The notes under the pieces: model-generated
Databases searched by the model: none
What the model saw: only the letters and a program-made list of their open reading frames with translations
Told to the model about the DNA's origin: nothing
Assembly (NCBI GenBank): GCA_965644295.1
Contig: CBFFRP010000566.1
Coordinates: 1-54,312 of the forward strand
Length of the DNA: 54,312 bases
Source: Paraphysomonas bandaiensis
Lineage: Eukaryota; Chrysophyceae
Direction: 5' to 3'
Position numbers and translations under genes: made by a program
Part shown: positions 10,136 to 19,210 of the stretch, one piece after another
Position numbering within the stretch: the first letter of the stretch is position 1
How the letters are laid out: each line of letters begins with the position of its first letter

Positions 10136-10972
10136 TCAGATCTATTTATACGGAAGAGTCCTCTACCGGCGGAAGCAATGGATTTAGTGGCAAAAGGGAC
10201 GCGGCATGAGCATACCGAGAAGGAACAGCTTATAGTAGATAACTTTCCATATCGGCCGCTGATAGGTGCATTACTATATCTATCGATGAACACGAGGCCG
10301 GATATTGCCTATGCAGTGGGAGTACTGTCTCGGTTCAGTAATAAGGTGAATATTGAAGTATGCAAGCTATTAACACACGTATGGCAATATATTCGTGGTT
10401 CTATTGACAAAGGGATTCAATATGGGAGTAGACGGTTCGACTTCCATATGTTTACTGACGCGGATTGGGCGGGAGACCAGATCTCCAGGAAGTCCACGTC
10501 GGGGTACGTTGGGTTTGCAGCGGGAGGGCCTATAGTCTGGCAGTCCAAACTGCAGACGACAGTGGCAACGTCAAGCATGCAGTCTGAGTATCAATGTATT
10601 TACTCGGGTCTCCAAGAAGTGCTATGGGTTCGGGGGGAGACGGGTGAGATTAAGTTGAGGCTCATCAAACCCACACCATTCTTCATCGACAGTCAGAGTG
10701 CCCAGGATTTGGCCGAAAACCCAGTGTTTCACAAGAAGTCGAAGCACATTGAGATTAAGTATCACATGGTGAGAGAGCACGTGGATCCCAATCAGTTCAA
10801 TACGATTAAGTTAGTGCATGTGCATACATCGCAACAAGCAGCAGATATTTATACAAAGTCATTGGTTGGTTTATCATATATGGAGCAGAGAAAGAGAAAT
10901 CTTGGAGAGAAAATTAAGAGTTCCACTGAAGTGATTAATGAGGGACCAAGGGATAAAAGAAGACGCAAGTAG
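10136..10972 (+). pseudogene. copia pol 3' fragment (RNase H), 5' truncated
   Basis: The frame (first ATG 10178) encodes the last part of a Ty1/copia polyprotein. Seen are the linker with YRPLIGALLYLSMNTRPDI, then RNase H with TDADWAGD (first Asp), the SSMQSEYQ Glu, FIDSQSA (Asp) and the C-terminal HTSQQAADIYTKSL segment. The reading runs back to a TAA at 10133. Gag, protease, integrase and reverse transcriptase are missing and the LINE lies immediately to the left, so the rest was probably displaced or deleted. A polypurine tract and LTR follow at the expected place. The base composition is AT-richer than in the LINE. Confidence 0.8.
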
Positions 10973-11096
10973 GTACTGAGTTTTTTAGACAGAGGTTTAG
11001 ACTTAGAGATGAGTCTATTTTACTGTCAAGAATTTTTTTATCTCAGGCATTCAATAGCTGGGAGGCGTCATAGTACAACACTCAATTGAGGGGGAG

Positions 11097-11393
11097 TGTT
11101 GAGATCTGAAGATTCTATATACTTGCAATTGAGTGCAGTATTATGTGAGATGCAAGGATCGAAAGATATATATATATGTAATTAGTACATTATATTGTGT
11201 AGTATGAAACTGAAGTAGAAGTGGGTGACTATACAGGATACGATCACTGAGTGTGTGGTTTGTACACTATAGTAGTAAATGAATGGTGTTGAACACATCG
11301 AACACAACTTAGGTTCTTTATCATGTAATGTTTATAATTTTCATCTTATCATTGAGAATAGTAAACCTTAGCAAATAATGTCAACTTCTGTTA
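11097..11393 (+). repeat. 3' LTR of the truncated copia element
   Basis: The LTR starts with TGTTGAGATC directly after the purine tract TTGAGGGGGAG (11086-11096), a typical copia polypurine tract/LTR junction. The right end is placed after CAACTTCTGTTAG because a second, diverged copy of the last ~115 bp at 31680-31797 ends at the same point. No left LTR is in the window, so no divergence can be measured. Confidence 0.65.
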
Positions 11394-11799
11394 GATTAAA
11401 GCAAGGCAGAGTAAAGCAACCTTGGGTTTAAGCACTTAAAACTCTCGTACCTCTAAGCGCTAAGCAACACATCGCCATTAAAAGCAAAAAGCAGGGGGCA
11501 GAAGGGAGATTATTTAATATTAAGGGTCCGGGCGGATTCCGGATAATACCTATTATGTATGCATGAGAGAAGTAGCTAGTGCGTAGTACAAAGTTGCTTA
11601 TTAGTTGACTCACAAGAGTTGTGTATACCATATAATATAACCTGCTATTCTTACGTGTGACAGTATTGAGTAGACAACGTCACTAGCATGATAGATATGA
11701 GATACACATATACAGGTCACTGTGGACCCCTCAGCCGCAGGCAGGCAGGTGCACTTGCTGTGATGATGATGGCACAAGACTTGAAAGTCACCAATACTG
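11394..11799. other. intergenic, no gene seen
   Basis: I see no convincing coding or repeat signal between the copia LTR and the 3' end of the Crinkler-like gene. Short open frames here have no recognisable motif. Confidence 0.5.
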
Positions 11800-13479
11800 C
11801 TATAGTTCCTTCTCATTCGCGAAATCGCTCGAATAATCTGTGGGAATATGCCAGACTTCATAACCATTTTCCAGCGCCGCATTCATTAGGATCTTCTTGT
11901 CGTCCTCGGCTACTTCGAATCGTGCGCTTTGTGCCAGCGACGGCAATGGGATGAGAACTAACCTCAGCAGCGATACCTTGTCGACGGGAAGTTTAATCTT
12001 GTCCAATAACTGCTTCAAAGCACTCCCCTTGATAATCTTCTTTGGGGACTTGTTTCTGGTGACCTGAAACATAACCAATTCCCCCTGCTCCGTCTTGTAC
12101 ATGTATTCAGCCAATGGAAAGGTCGGATTCGAAGACACGTAGAGCACCAGTGGCCGCATTTCCTCGAACGGAGGAGGGTGCAGCTTAACCGCTTCATTCA
12201 ACCTCAACGAGAAATCGGACCATTCACTTACTTTCCCCTCTGAGCTGGCCATCACTTCCCGTTTTCTCCATCGCACGCCAAGAGCAGATGTCAATTGATC
12301 CGCAATGACACTTTCATAGATCTTAGCAGATGCATCCGCCATAAATCCTGTCTCGTCATTTCGAATCAGCGCTGATCTCCTGTCGTCCAGAGAGCTCTTG
12401 TTAAGCTTATCTTGAACTTTAGATGCGACGGATTCGTTCACGAAGTTCAAGCGATATCTGCGAAAGGGGGATTTGCCGTCCCTCTCCACGTCATATTGCA
12501 TGATGAAATGACTGACGTCCGCTCTCTCCACATTGCCGGAGACCAGGAGTGCATGTGCATTACACGAAGCAAGTGCCTCGGACTGACTACTTTGACACAA
12601 ATCAAGGTAATCGAGAGATACCGGCAGCACATGGCGGAAAATACCCCCAAATTGGTGAAAGCGCTTCGTGATCTGCACAGAAGAATACTCCGGCTGCAGC
12701 AACTTCGGCACATGCCCGTTCTCCAGCAAATACTTCCCAATCGCAAGCAACTCCGGAAGAGTGAAAACAGGCATGTACAGTGCTGCTCCTCCGTTCTTGC
12801 AGAATTCCTTATATCGGGCCGGATTCGGAGATACGGTGGCCAAAGTGGGAATGCGAAGGTCTTCACTATAAGGTTCCGCCACAGATTTCCCAGGTTCCAT
12901 CAAATATAATGACGTTTCTGGATCAAAACAGTCTAGAAGTGAATCTAGACAACCAACAACTCTCTCTGCTTGGCGATTAGCAATGTCGAATATTGTCATT
13001 CGCTTAGTGCCCTCCTGGCGGATGACTATCTTCGGCGGGGTGGTGGAGTCGTAGCAGTCAGGTGGAAGGGGCCCGAACAAAGAAGGATTCAGTATTCGAG
13101 CCAGGTAATAATACTGGAAAAAGGATTTGCCAATCCCAGGGTTTCCAATGAGAACACTTCTGTCTCTCCCCCTTATTTCTCTCAACAAGTCAGGATAAAA
13201 CTCCCTTACAAACAACTTCTGTGGGCCCAAGCATTTCCATGGCACTCCCAACTTGTTATCAATATGAATTACATCGATGCCATCCCCAATGGGATCAACT
13301 CGACAGTTCGCCAAGCCCTCGAGGAAATCGGACCTGTTCTTGTCTCTTTTCGGTCCAAAGTCAAAGTACGTTTCTTTGTCCTCGATGAGGTTAGTGTCAA
13401 TGGAAAGAAATCGACAAGACTTTTTGCGTCGACAAGCTAATGCCAGCGTACTGCACGGGGTGGTTCTGAGCTTCATCAT
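11800..13479 (-). CDS. Crinkler/RHS-type P-loop NTPase with nuclease-like C-terminus
   Basis: This is a 559-residue protein. A Walker A motif GNPGIGKS lies at about residues 112-119, followed by SFFQYYYLARIL, the pattern of the Crinkler / trypanosome RHS NTPase family. The later RIPTLATVSPNPARYKEF and ALYMPVFTLPELL stretches also fit that family. The C-terminal VMFQVTRNKSPKKI resembles the core of the restriction-endonuclease-fold domain found in such proteins. By analogy it would be an NTP-dependent protein acting on nucleic acid or chromatin in the nucleus; in oomycetes related proteins are effectors, but here the role is unknown. The start is the first of two ATGs at 13479; the frame stays open a little upstream without a Met, so a 5' exon is possible. 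A young copia element sits about 400 bp upstream. Confidence 0.7.
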   Translation of the reverse strand: MMKLRTTPCSTLALACRRKKSCRFLSIDTNLIEDKETYFDFGPKRDKNRSDFLEGLANCRVDPIGDGIDVIHIDNKLGVPWKCLGPQKLFVREFYPDLLREIRGRDRSVLIGNPGIGKSFFQYYYLARILNPSLFGPLPPDCYDSTTPPKIVIRQEGTKRMTIFDIANRQAERVVGCLDSLLDCFDPETSLYLMEPGKSVAEPYSEDLRIPTLATVSPNPARYKEFCKNGGAALYMPVFTLPELLAIGKYLLENGHVPKLLQPEYSSVQITKRFHQFGGIFRHVLPVSLDYLDLCQSSQSEALASCNAHALLVSGNVERADVSHFIMQYDVERDGKSPFRRYRLNFVNESVASKVQDKLNKSSLDDRRSALIRNDETGFMADASAKIYESVIADQLTSALGVRWRKREVMASSEGKVSEWSDFSLRLNEAVKLHPPPFEEMRPLVLYVSSNPTFPLAEYMYKTEQGELVMFQVTRNKSPKKIIKGSALKQLLDKIKLPVDKVSLLRLVLIPLPSLAQSARFEVAEDDKKILMNAALENGYEVWHIPTDYSSDFANEKEL

Positions 13480-13884
13480 TCGGCTCGCATTGTTCAGTAG
13501 ATGGATGTTTGTTTCTTCTGTTGATGAGATAGAACATAAAAATGTTGTTGTGGTCCGTCGTATCGGCAGTCAGCATCTTATTTTTTTCGGAAATAAATTG
13601 AAGCAAAAAGCTTCTATATTACTGATATATAACTACGGCTGGAATACAGATAATTGTTGTCTCAATATTAGAGGCATATACAGATAGATGATGCCGATAC
13701 GGTGAAAAGAATTCTAAATGGCTGTATACGGGATAGATATACACGATGGTATAGATGGAGTCGGAGTGGAGGCTCTGCACTCATGCTCCATACGAACACA
13801 ATACAAAAAAAGAAGTTGTCGAAAAACGTCTCCATGGTATACTGCTGTATACACAATCGTTAACCACACCTGCACTCATGTATC
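13480..13884 (-). promoter_or_regulatory. upstream region of the Crinkler-like gene, with a motif shared with other loci
   Basis: The stretch 13789-13833 resembles 33638-33710, upstream of another minus-strand gene: both have CCATACGAA, an A-rich run and AGAAG, then TTGTYGAAAAACGYCTCC. On the minus strand a short hydrophobic reading accompanies the motif at both places, so it could be a 5' exon rather than a promoter. The copia element inserted at the upstream edge of this region. Confidence 0.35.
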
Positions 13885-14239
13885 GTAGAGAAATACGTAC
13901 TTGGATCGAAAATACAACACTGATACTACAGATCAATCAAACACTCACGGATCCAGTTCGCCCGTTGTCCTCCGTTCAAACTACACTACAGGTAGGCAAA
14001 AGACAAGTCTCTTTGCAAATACTACAGAAATCGTTAGTGATAGGAAATTATGGTGTCTCCCTACAACACAACAATACTACAGCTGATCATGTTCTACTGT
14101 ACACTCTCACTCGTATCCTACAGAGTCACACATGTACAATAACTGAAAACATAATCACTGTGACAAAAACGAATGTGCTCGTTGACTTTCATTTCCATCA
14201 CTCGAAGACTTCTATACCGAATCATCATTTAGCTCTACG
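13885..14239 (-). repeat. copia 3' LTR
   Basis: A 355-bp direct repeat of 18627-18981. The last five codons of the polyprotein run into it (stop at 14225). A short purine stretch, AGGGGTG on the minus strand, precedes it and may serve as the polypurine tract. Confidence 0.92.
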
Positions 14240-17200
14240 CACCCCTGTGGCATATGTATTGTTTCCCACGATACCACATGTCATAAACTTGTACAGAGTA
14301 CCTTGGAGGGGCTTCGTCAATGCATCAGCCAGCATCATCTTTGTGGGTAAGTACTCCAATTGAATGCTTCCTTCATCTGCCCTTTCCTTGATGAATTCAC
14401 GCCTCACTCGCAGGTATTTTGTACGATATTTGCCTCCGCCTTTCGTTACAAGAGATAGAGTCGAGGTATTGTCTTGCAACACTCGAGGTGCGTCAATACT
14501 GTATCCTTGTTCCTTTATGAATTCTGCACATTGCACAATCATCATTAACATATCTGATAGACCTACCAACTCTGATTCCGTCGAGTCACGTGTCACAATG
14601 CGCTGTTTCGACGATTTGCAGAGTACTGTTGCATCCCCCACCTTTACGACCAGACCCGAATGACCCTTTCCATCGTCATGAGTCCCAAATGCCGCATCGA
14701 CGTATCCAGTAACGGTAAGATTCTTTCCAATGCACAGCAACAAGTCCTGCCCCTTAGTCGCGTTCAGGTAGCGGGTCACCCTGCCAAGTTTCTCCATGTC
14801 AGCATGCGTCGGATTCTTGACTCTCGTGCTAAGGTAAGCGACTGCAAGCAGTATGTCTGGTCTAACCCTTTTGGCCAGGTACAGCAACTGAGCCACCATC
14901 TTGTGAAACTTCCTTCTATCACTCTTACTAGTGGGTTTGTCCATGGTGTTCTTAAATAGAGTAGCTGTAGCAGGTGATGTAGCAGTTCCTGTCATTCCGT
15001 GTTCTCGTAGAAAATTCTCGATGTACGATCTCATGGACACTGTCACCATTTCTCCCTCTGCTCTAATGTGCATTCCGAGATATGACAGATCTTTCCCATT
15101 GTCGTGCTTTACATCCCCAAACTTCTCTTTCAGTTTCTTAAGCAACTCTAGGTAGTCGCCCTTATGGCTTGACATGACCAGTATGTCATCCACGAATATC
15201 ACCACTGTACACTTTCGCCCGCCAGCTACTTTGTTCATTACACATGGGTCGACCGCGTTGTGCTCGAATCCCAAACTTCTCAAATATCCTGTAAGCGTGT
15301 CGTACCAGAGTTTCGCACTCTGGATGCACCCGTATAGCGCCTTGTCCAGCCGCACTAGTAGTTTACCAGTCTCATCAACATACGGTGATACTTCAGGAGC
15401 CACTTTCTTCAATATCGTCGTTAACATTGGCTCTAATTCCATTATGACTTCTTCGCCAGACATCTCGGCGTTCAGGTAAGCGCCTCCTATATCCATGGTA
15501 CCTATGTGACGTCCCTCTTTAGCAGCTATCGCCAGACACATCATAATCGACTGCATCGCTGCTGTTGGTGACGATGTGTCTACGTACACCTTCCTATCTT
15601 GTTGTGCGCCATTAGCTACCAGTCTTGCTTTTATCTTTTCGAAGCGCCCTAAGCCATCATACTTAGTCTTGAGAAACATCAGAGATCGAATAGCTCTCTT
15701 CAACTGTGTTGCCGATAAGTCTTTGCGGTGTACTGGACGCATAGCCTTCTTGTCATGCAAAAGTTGTTTCAGCTCCGATATGATAGCGTTATATGCCGGT
15801 GGACCATACTCACGCAGTCCCTTCATCGCACTCGTGTGAAAGGCCCTGTACTCTACTGGTTTCGACTTCGCATCCGGCGACCTGTCGTTCTCAACGCCTG
15901 TCTCGTCACTGCTTGTAATGCTGCTGCCGGACTTTATAGTTGGGACATCGTCATCCAGCTCCTCATCAACAAGTTCTGGCACTTCACCTTCATTATCACC
16001 GTCATCTCCCAGTGGGTCTCCGCTATGCTCTTCATCAACCACAGTAGTAGATACATCTTCCACTATTGTTTCTGCAACTGGAGTCTGTTTAACGTCCTCT
16101 GGCGTACTCTCCTTCATGTCTTCGCCTTTCTGCTGCTCTTCTGCTTCTATCGACTGTAGGAGTGGGTTCGGAATCTGACTCTTCCTAGTCGTATCACCCA
16201 TCTTCGCCATCTGATTCATCGCATCAATTATGAGCTGTGTTGTCTTCATTTTCACCCAGTGTGTCCTTCTCACTCGCTTGTGTGTCTTCGCATTCATGAA
16301 AAACCAGCTACCGTTGGCATTTCCAGTAGGGTACAATGCAATACACGGCTCAGTGCGACTTTGCTCGGCATCGTTGCTTCGCACCTTTGGGTTGTAGCAC
16401 TCCACGTAGTCACCAAATGCTAGCTCTAGTTCCTTTCGGTAGTTAGGCTTTCTCCCAGTGAACGCTACTCGTGGCGCTACTATGGATGTGCCTGTAGACG
16501 GCCTTCTGATATTTAGGCGACTGTTTGAGTACTTCACCAGATCTCTGACCATGTTATCAGGCAGTGACCAGGGTAATCCTGCCTGCACAGATCTAATAGT
16601 CTCTTTCAGTCTCCGGATCTTGAGATCTACCTTGTCCATGTGATCCCCTGCTCCACACACATCCACTTCCACCCCTGTAATCTGTCCTCTGAGGGGTTGG
16701 AAACCAGGCTGCGGATCCAGATAGGCTACAGTTGGTGCGAAACCATGACTTCTTAGTAGAGATACTTGCTCCTGAAAAGCTAGACCTAGATCATCAGTCT
16801 TCTCACTAGCTACCGGAGATACAAGAGTCAACCCCAGTGGCTCGGACAGTGTTATCAGGAACGGTTGTTTTCTCACACTGAATATATCGGTATACAAACG
16901 TTGCGGCTTGGGCTGATCTGCTTTGATTCCCACGTCCACGTACTGCCTACCGCTCTTACGTTTAGTGGTCTTCCCCCTAACCGCTTCATAAGGCTTCCCG
17001 TATATGTCGAAAGCTCGCCTCACGTCTTGCGCCGTCAACGGCACGTCTGTTACATTTCCGTCGCTCACAAGGTTCATGGCTCCCTGCTCTGAGTCGAAAC
17101 CCGCGTTCCGTACAAGTTCCAGCGCCCTCCGAGCTCTCACCACTTCGCTTTTAGTGTATTCTTGTTCTTTCATTCTTGTTGTCGTAATATTTACCCTGCC

Positions 17201-18613
17201 TTGTGTCACCCAATCCCTCATATCAGCTATATACATTTTGTTCCGTCTGTAGAACACTAGCTCTCTATTAGGTAGACACACCGTGTATGACACTCCTGGC
17301 TCATACACAATAGGGTACAGATCTTCGACATCAGCTTGGCACAACACACTGACTCGTAGGTTGTCGGCAGTTTTACATGTGAAAAATTGTGGCAGCTCTC
17401 CCACATTGGGCAGTTCTACTGCGTGACCAGACAAGCCAGCTACTTTACACTTACGATCGGCAGGTCTCACATCTGTCAGTAGCCACGGGTGCACAACGGA
17501 CACATCCGCCTGATTGTCTAGTAGAACTTCGTACCATTCGAAACGCTCTCCTCCCGATGTGAACGCATTCTGCATAGTCACTGAGCATTGTTTCTCCTCT
17601 GGTTCGACGTTCTCTTGACACTGGTTTAGCTTGTGTCCAGTCTTTCCACAACCCCAACATACAATAGGGCCTCTATGCTTTCGCACGCCTCCTTTCGACT
17701 CGTCGGTCCCATTCGACTTCGTCTTGTCATCAGCATCACCTGTGCGACGCTGTTGTTTAGTCGAGGTGTCCTTCCTGCTCACAAACGCAACACCACCATT
17801 AGGTTTCGCTCCTCTCTTCGGGGTGATATACTTCGAAGCTTTAGTGTAGATCTCGTTCACGTGCTTGGGTGGCTTCTGGGTACCCATCATTAAGTCGTTC
17901 ATAAAACTGGTCTTAAACTCCTCATATCTGGTGTCGTCCAGACCCCTGAAGAAGTCCATAGCTATATCTTCTTCTTCCATCTTCGGATTCTCCATATCAT
18001 TGTACGCTTCCAAAAGAAAATCGAAACGCTCCTTATAGGCCACGATACTCTCAAATGGACCCTGACGCACGTCTTGGTACTTCTTTCTCGTCTCTGCACG
18101 CATGATGGTCCCTACATTGGAGTTCGTCGCTGTTTTGTGAGTCTGCTTGATAGCAAGCCACAACAGTAGAGGGTCCTTGGAGGAGTTAATCTCTTCGTAT
18201 TCCTCCAATTGCTTAATCGCGTCCACGGACTCGTTGCTCAGTCTGTCATACATGAACGCATAGAAAGCTGATCGGTTGTCACGCATTTGGTCAATCTTCC
18301 TTTGGCGTGTCTTTCTCGCATCCTTAAGCTCTTCCAGGTTCAGACCGTGGGGGTCATTATCAAGATCGTAGTCCTCGATCTTTATCTTGGGTGGCTCATA
18401 ATACTCATCGGTCTCCACGAGCCTCGCTAGGTCACCAAATAGCATCATGGCGGCCACTGTGAGCTTCTGCTTAAATACCGCCAGGTTGGTGTTCGTCCCA
18501 TACTTCAGAATCGGCACCGTTGGGGTCAATGCCTCTGCCCCTTGGCCCCTGGACCGCTGGTCCAACGCCTTGTTCCTAAACTTCTTGAGCTTCTCGTTGC
18601 TCGACTTCTTCAT
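14225..18613 (-). CDS. copia gag-pol polyprotein
   Basis: This is one intact 1462-codon frame. In order: a Gag region; a CCHC zinc knuckle CWGCGKTGHKLNQC near residue 319; a protease-like VLLDNQADVSVV (DNQA where DTGA/DSGA is usual); a divergent integrase with the first Asp in YTDIFSV, the second in AYLDPQPGF, and KVDLKIRRLKE where the catalytic Glu is usual; an acidic linker; a copia reverse transcriptase (VDTSSPTAAMQSI, IGTMDIGGAYLNAEM, FVDDILVMSS at about 1140); and RNase H (GYVDAAFGT, DSTESELVG, LQDNTSTLSL, then YLPTKMMLADALTKPL). The ATG at 18613 lies inside the putative primer-binding sequence, directly after the 5' LTR, so the leader is almost entirely LTR-derived. It resembles copia elements of diatoms and other protists. 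Confidence 0.92.
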   Translation of the reverse strand: MKKSSNEKLKKFRNKALDQRSRGQGAEALTPTVPILKYGTNTNLAVFKQKLTVAAMMLFGDLARLVETDEYYEPPKIKIEDYDLDNDPHGLNLEELKDARKTRQRKIDQMRDNRSAFYAFMYDRLSNESVDAIKQLEEYEEINSSKDPLLLWLAIKQTHKTATNSNVGTIMRAETRKKYQDVRQGPFESIVAYKERFDFLLEAYNDMENPKMEEEDIAMDFFRGLDDTRYEEFKTSFMNDLMMGTQKPPKHVNEIYTKASKYITPKRGAKPNGGVAFVSRKDTSTKQQRRTGDADDKTKSNGTDESKGGVRKHRGPIVCWGCGKTGHKLNQCQENVEPEEKQCSVTMQNAFTSGGERFEWYEVLLDNQADVSVVHPWLLTDVRPADRKCKVAGLSGHAVELPNVGELPQFFTCKTADNLRVSVLCQADVEDLYPIVYEPGVSYTVCLPNRELVFYRRNKMYIADMRDWVTQGRVNITTTRMKEQEYTKSEVVRARRALELVRNAGFDSEQGAMNLVSDGNVTDVPLTAQDVRRAFDIYGKPYEAVRGKTTKRKSGRQYVDVGIKADQPKPQRLYTDIFSVRKQPFLITLSEPLGLTLVSPVASEKTDDLGLAFQEQVSLLRSHGFAPTVAYLDPQPGFQPLRGQITGVEVDVCGAGDHMDKVDLKIRRLKETIRSVQAGLPWSLPDNMVRDLVKYSNSRLNIRRPSTGTSIVAPRVAFTGRKPNYRKELELAFGDYVECYNPKVRSNDAEQSRTEPCIALYPTGNANGSWFFMNAKTHKRVRRTHWVKMKTTQLIIDAMNQMAKMGDTTRKSQIPNPLLQSIEAEEQQKGEDMKESTPEDVKQTPVAETIVEDVSTTVVDEEHSGDPLGDDGDNEGEVPELVDEELDDDVPTIKSGSSITSSDETGVENDRSPDAKSKPVEYRAFHTSAMKGLREYGPPAYNAIISELKQLLHDKKAMRPVHRKDLSATQLKRAIRSLMFLKTKYDGLGRFEKIKARLVANGAQQDRKVYVDTSSPTAAMQSIMMCLAIAAKEGRHIGTMDIGGAYLNAEMSGEEVIMELEPMLTTILKKVAPEVSPYVDETGKLLVRLDKALYGCIQSAKLWYDTLTGYLRSLGFEHNAVDPCVMNKVAGGRKCTVVIFVDDILVMSSHKGDYLELLKKLKEKFGDVKHDNGKDLSYLGMHIRAEGEMVTVSMRSYIENFLREHGMTGTATSPATATLFKNTMDKPTSKSDRRKFHKMVAQLLYLAKRVRPDILLAVAYLSTRVKNPTHADMEKLGRVTRYLNATKGQDLLLCIGKNLTVTGYVDAAFGTHDDGKGHSGLVVKVGDATVLCKSSKQRIVTRDSTESELVGLSDMLMMIVQCAEFIKEQGYSIDAPRVLQDNTSTLSLVTKGGGKYRTKYLRVRREFIKERADEGSIQLEYLPTKMMLADALTKPLQGTLYKFMTCGIVGNNTYATGVRRAK

Positions 18614-18626
18614 AATTTCCTATCAC
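18611..18626 (-). promoter_or_regulatory. putative primer-binding site complementary to the element's own LTR
   Basis: Read on the minus strand, GTGATAGGAAATTATG follows the 5' LTR without a gap, where a retroelement primer-binding site should be. It shows no tRNA-like TGG start. Its exact 16-base reverse complement is in the transcript-sense LTR (18779-18794). It also contains the gag-pol start codon. Confidence 0.6.
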
Positions 18627-18981
18627 GTAGAGAAATACGTACTTGGATCGAAAATACAACACTGATACTACAGATCAATCAAACACTCACGGATCCAGTT
18701 CGCCCGTTGTCCTCCGTTCAAACTACACTACAGGTAGGCAAAAGACAAGTCTCTTTGCAAATACTACAGAAATCGTTAGTGATAGGAAATTATGGTGTCT
18801 CCCTACAACACAATAATACTACAGCTGATCATGTTCTACTGTACACTCTCACTCGTATCCTACAGAGTCACACATGTACAATAACTGAAAACATAATCAC
18901 TGTGACAAAAACGAATGTGCACGTTGACTTTCATTTCCATCACTCGAAGACTTCTATACCGAATCATCATTTAGCTCTACG
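18627..18981 (-). repeat. copia 5' LTR
   Basis: A 355-bp direct repeat of 13885-14239 with two single-base differences seen: CAACAATAC versus CAATAATAC, and GTGCTCG versus GTGCACG. Confidence 0.92.
18779..18794 (-). promoter_or_regulatory. LTR segment complementary to the primer-binding site; predicted 5' end of the transcript
   Basis: On the minus strand this reads CATAATTTCCTATCAC, the perfect complement of 18611-18626. In the self-primed Tf1 element the first bases of the mRNA pair with the primer-binding site; by that analogy transcription would start at about 18794. A TATTATT (18812-18818) lies roughly 20 bases upstream. The same segment is at 14037-14052 in the other LTR. Confidence 0.45.
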
Positions 18982-18996
18982 TGTATCATAGTCACA

Positions 18997-19165
18997 CGCG
19001 TTCTTAACAAAAAAAAACCTACCCACAAATCCTACCTTTTTCAAAACCTCGGTGGTGAGGTTTTGGGTTTTCGTTTTGCACCGTACTAACAAAAAAATCC
19101 TACCCATAAACCAGAGGATTTCGAAAACCTCTGCATTCGTCCACCAGGTTTGAATATTTAAACAG
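18997..19165 (+). repeat. left terminal inverted repeat region of the DNA transposon
   Basis: After the terminal GTTCTTAAC come several short motifs, ACCTACCC, TCCTACC, AAAACCTCGG and GAGGTTTTGGG, in both orientations. The opposite end carries the same motifs inverted. Confidence 0.75.
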
Positions 19166-19210
19166 TGTACTATAGAATTACTCGATAAATCATTATTATT
19201 CGATAATATA

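Larger units (their letters stand above)
13885..18981 (-). mobile_element. complete Ty1/copia-type LTR retrotransposon
   Basis: The element is 5097 bp with two 355-bp LTRs (13885-14239 and 18627-18981) that I read as differing at only two sites, so it is young. It is flanked by a 6-bp direct repeat TGTATC (13879-13884 and 18982-18987), the target duplication. The LTR ends are inverted, GTAGAG and CTCTAC, rather than TG/CA. One uninterrupted gag-pol frame runs leftward on the minus strand, so the element may be able to move. Confidence 0.93.

Noticed and set aside
11160-11290. Separate small gene in the copia LTR
   Set aside because: There is no ORF of useful length; the TATATATA stretch is better explained as LTR promoter or low complexity.
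13755-14363. Plus-strand ORF across the copia LTR (and its copy at 18542-18991)
   Set aside because: It spans LTR and flanking sequence, is not conserved past the LTR, and the element is transcribed from the minus strand.
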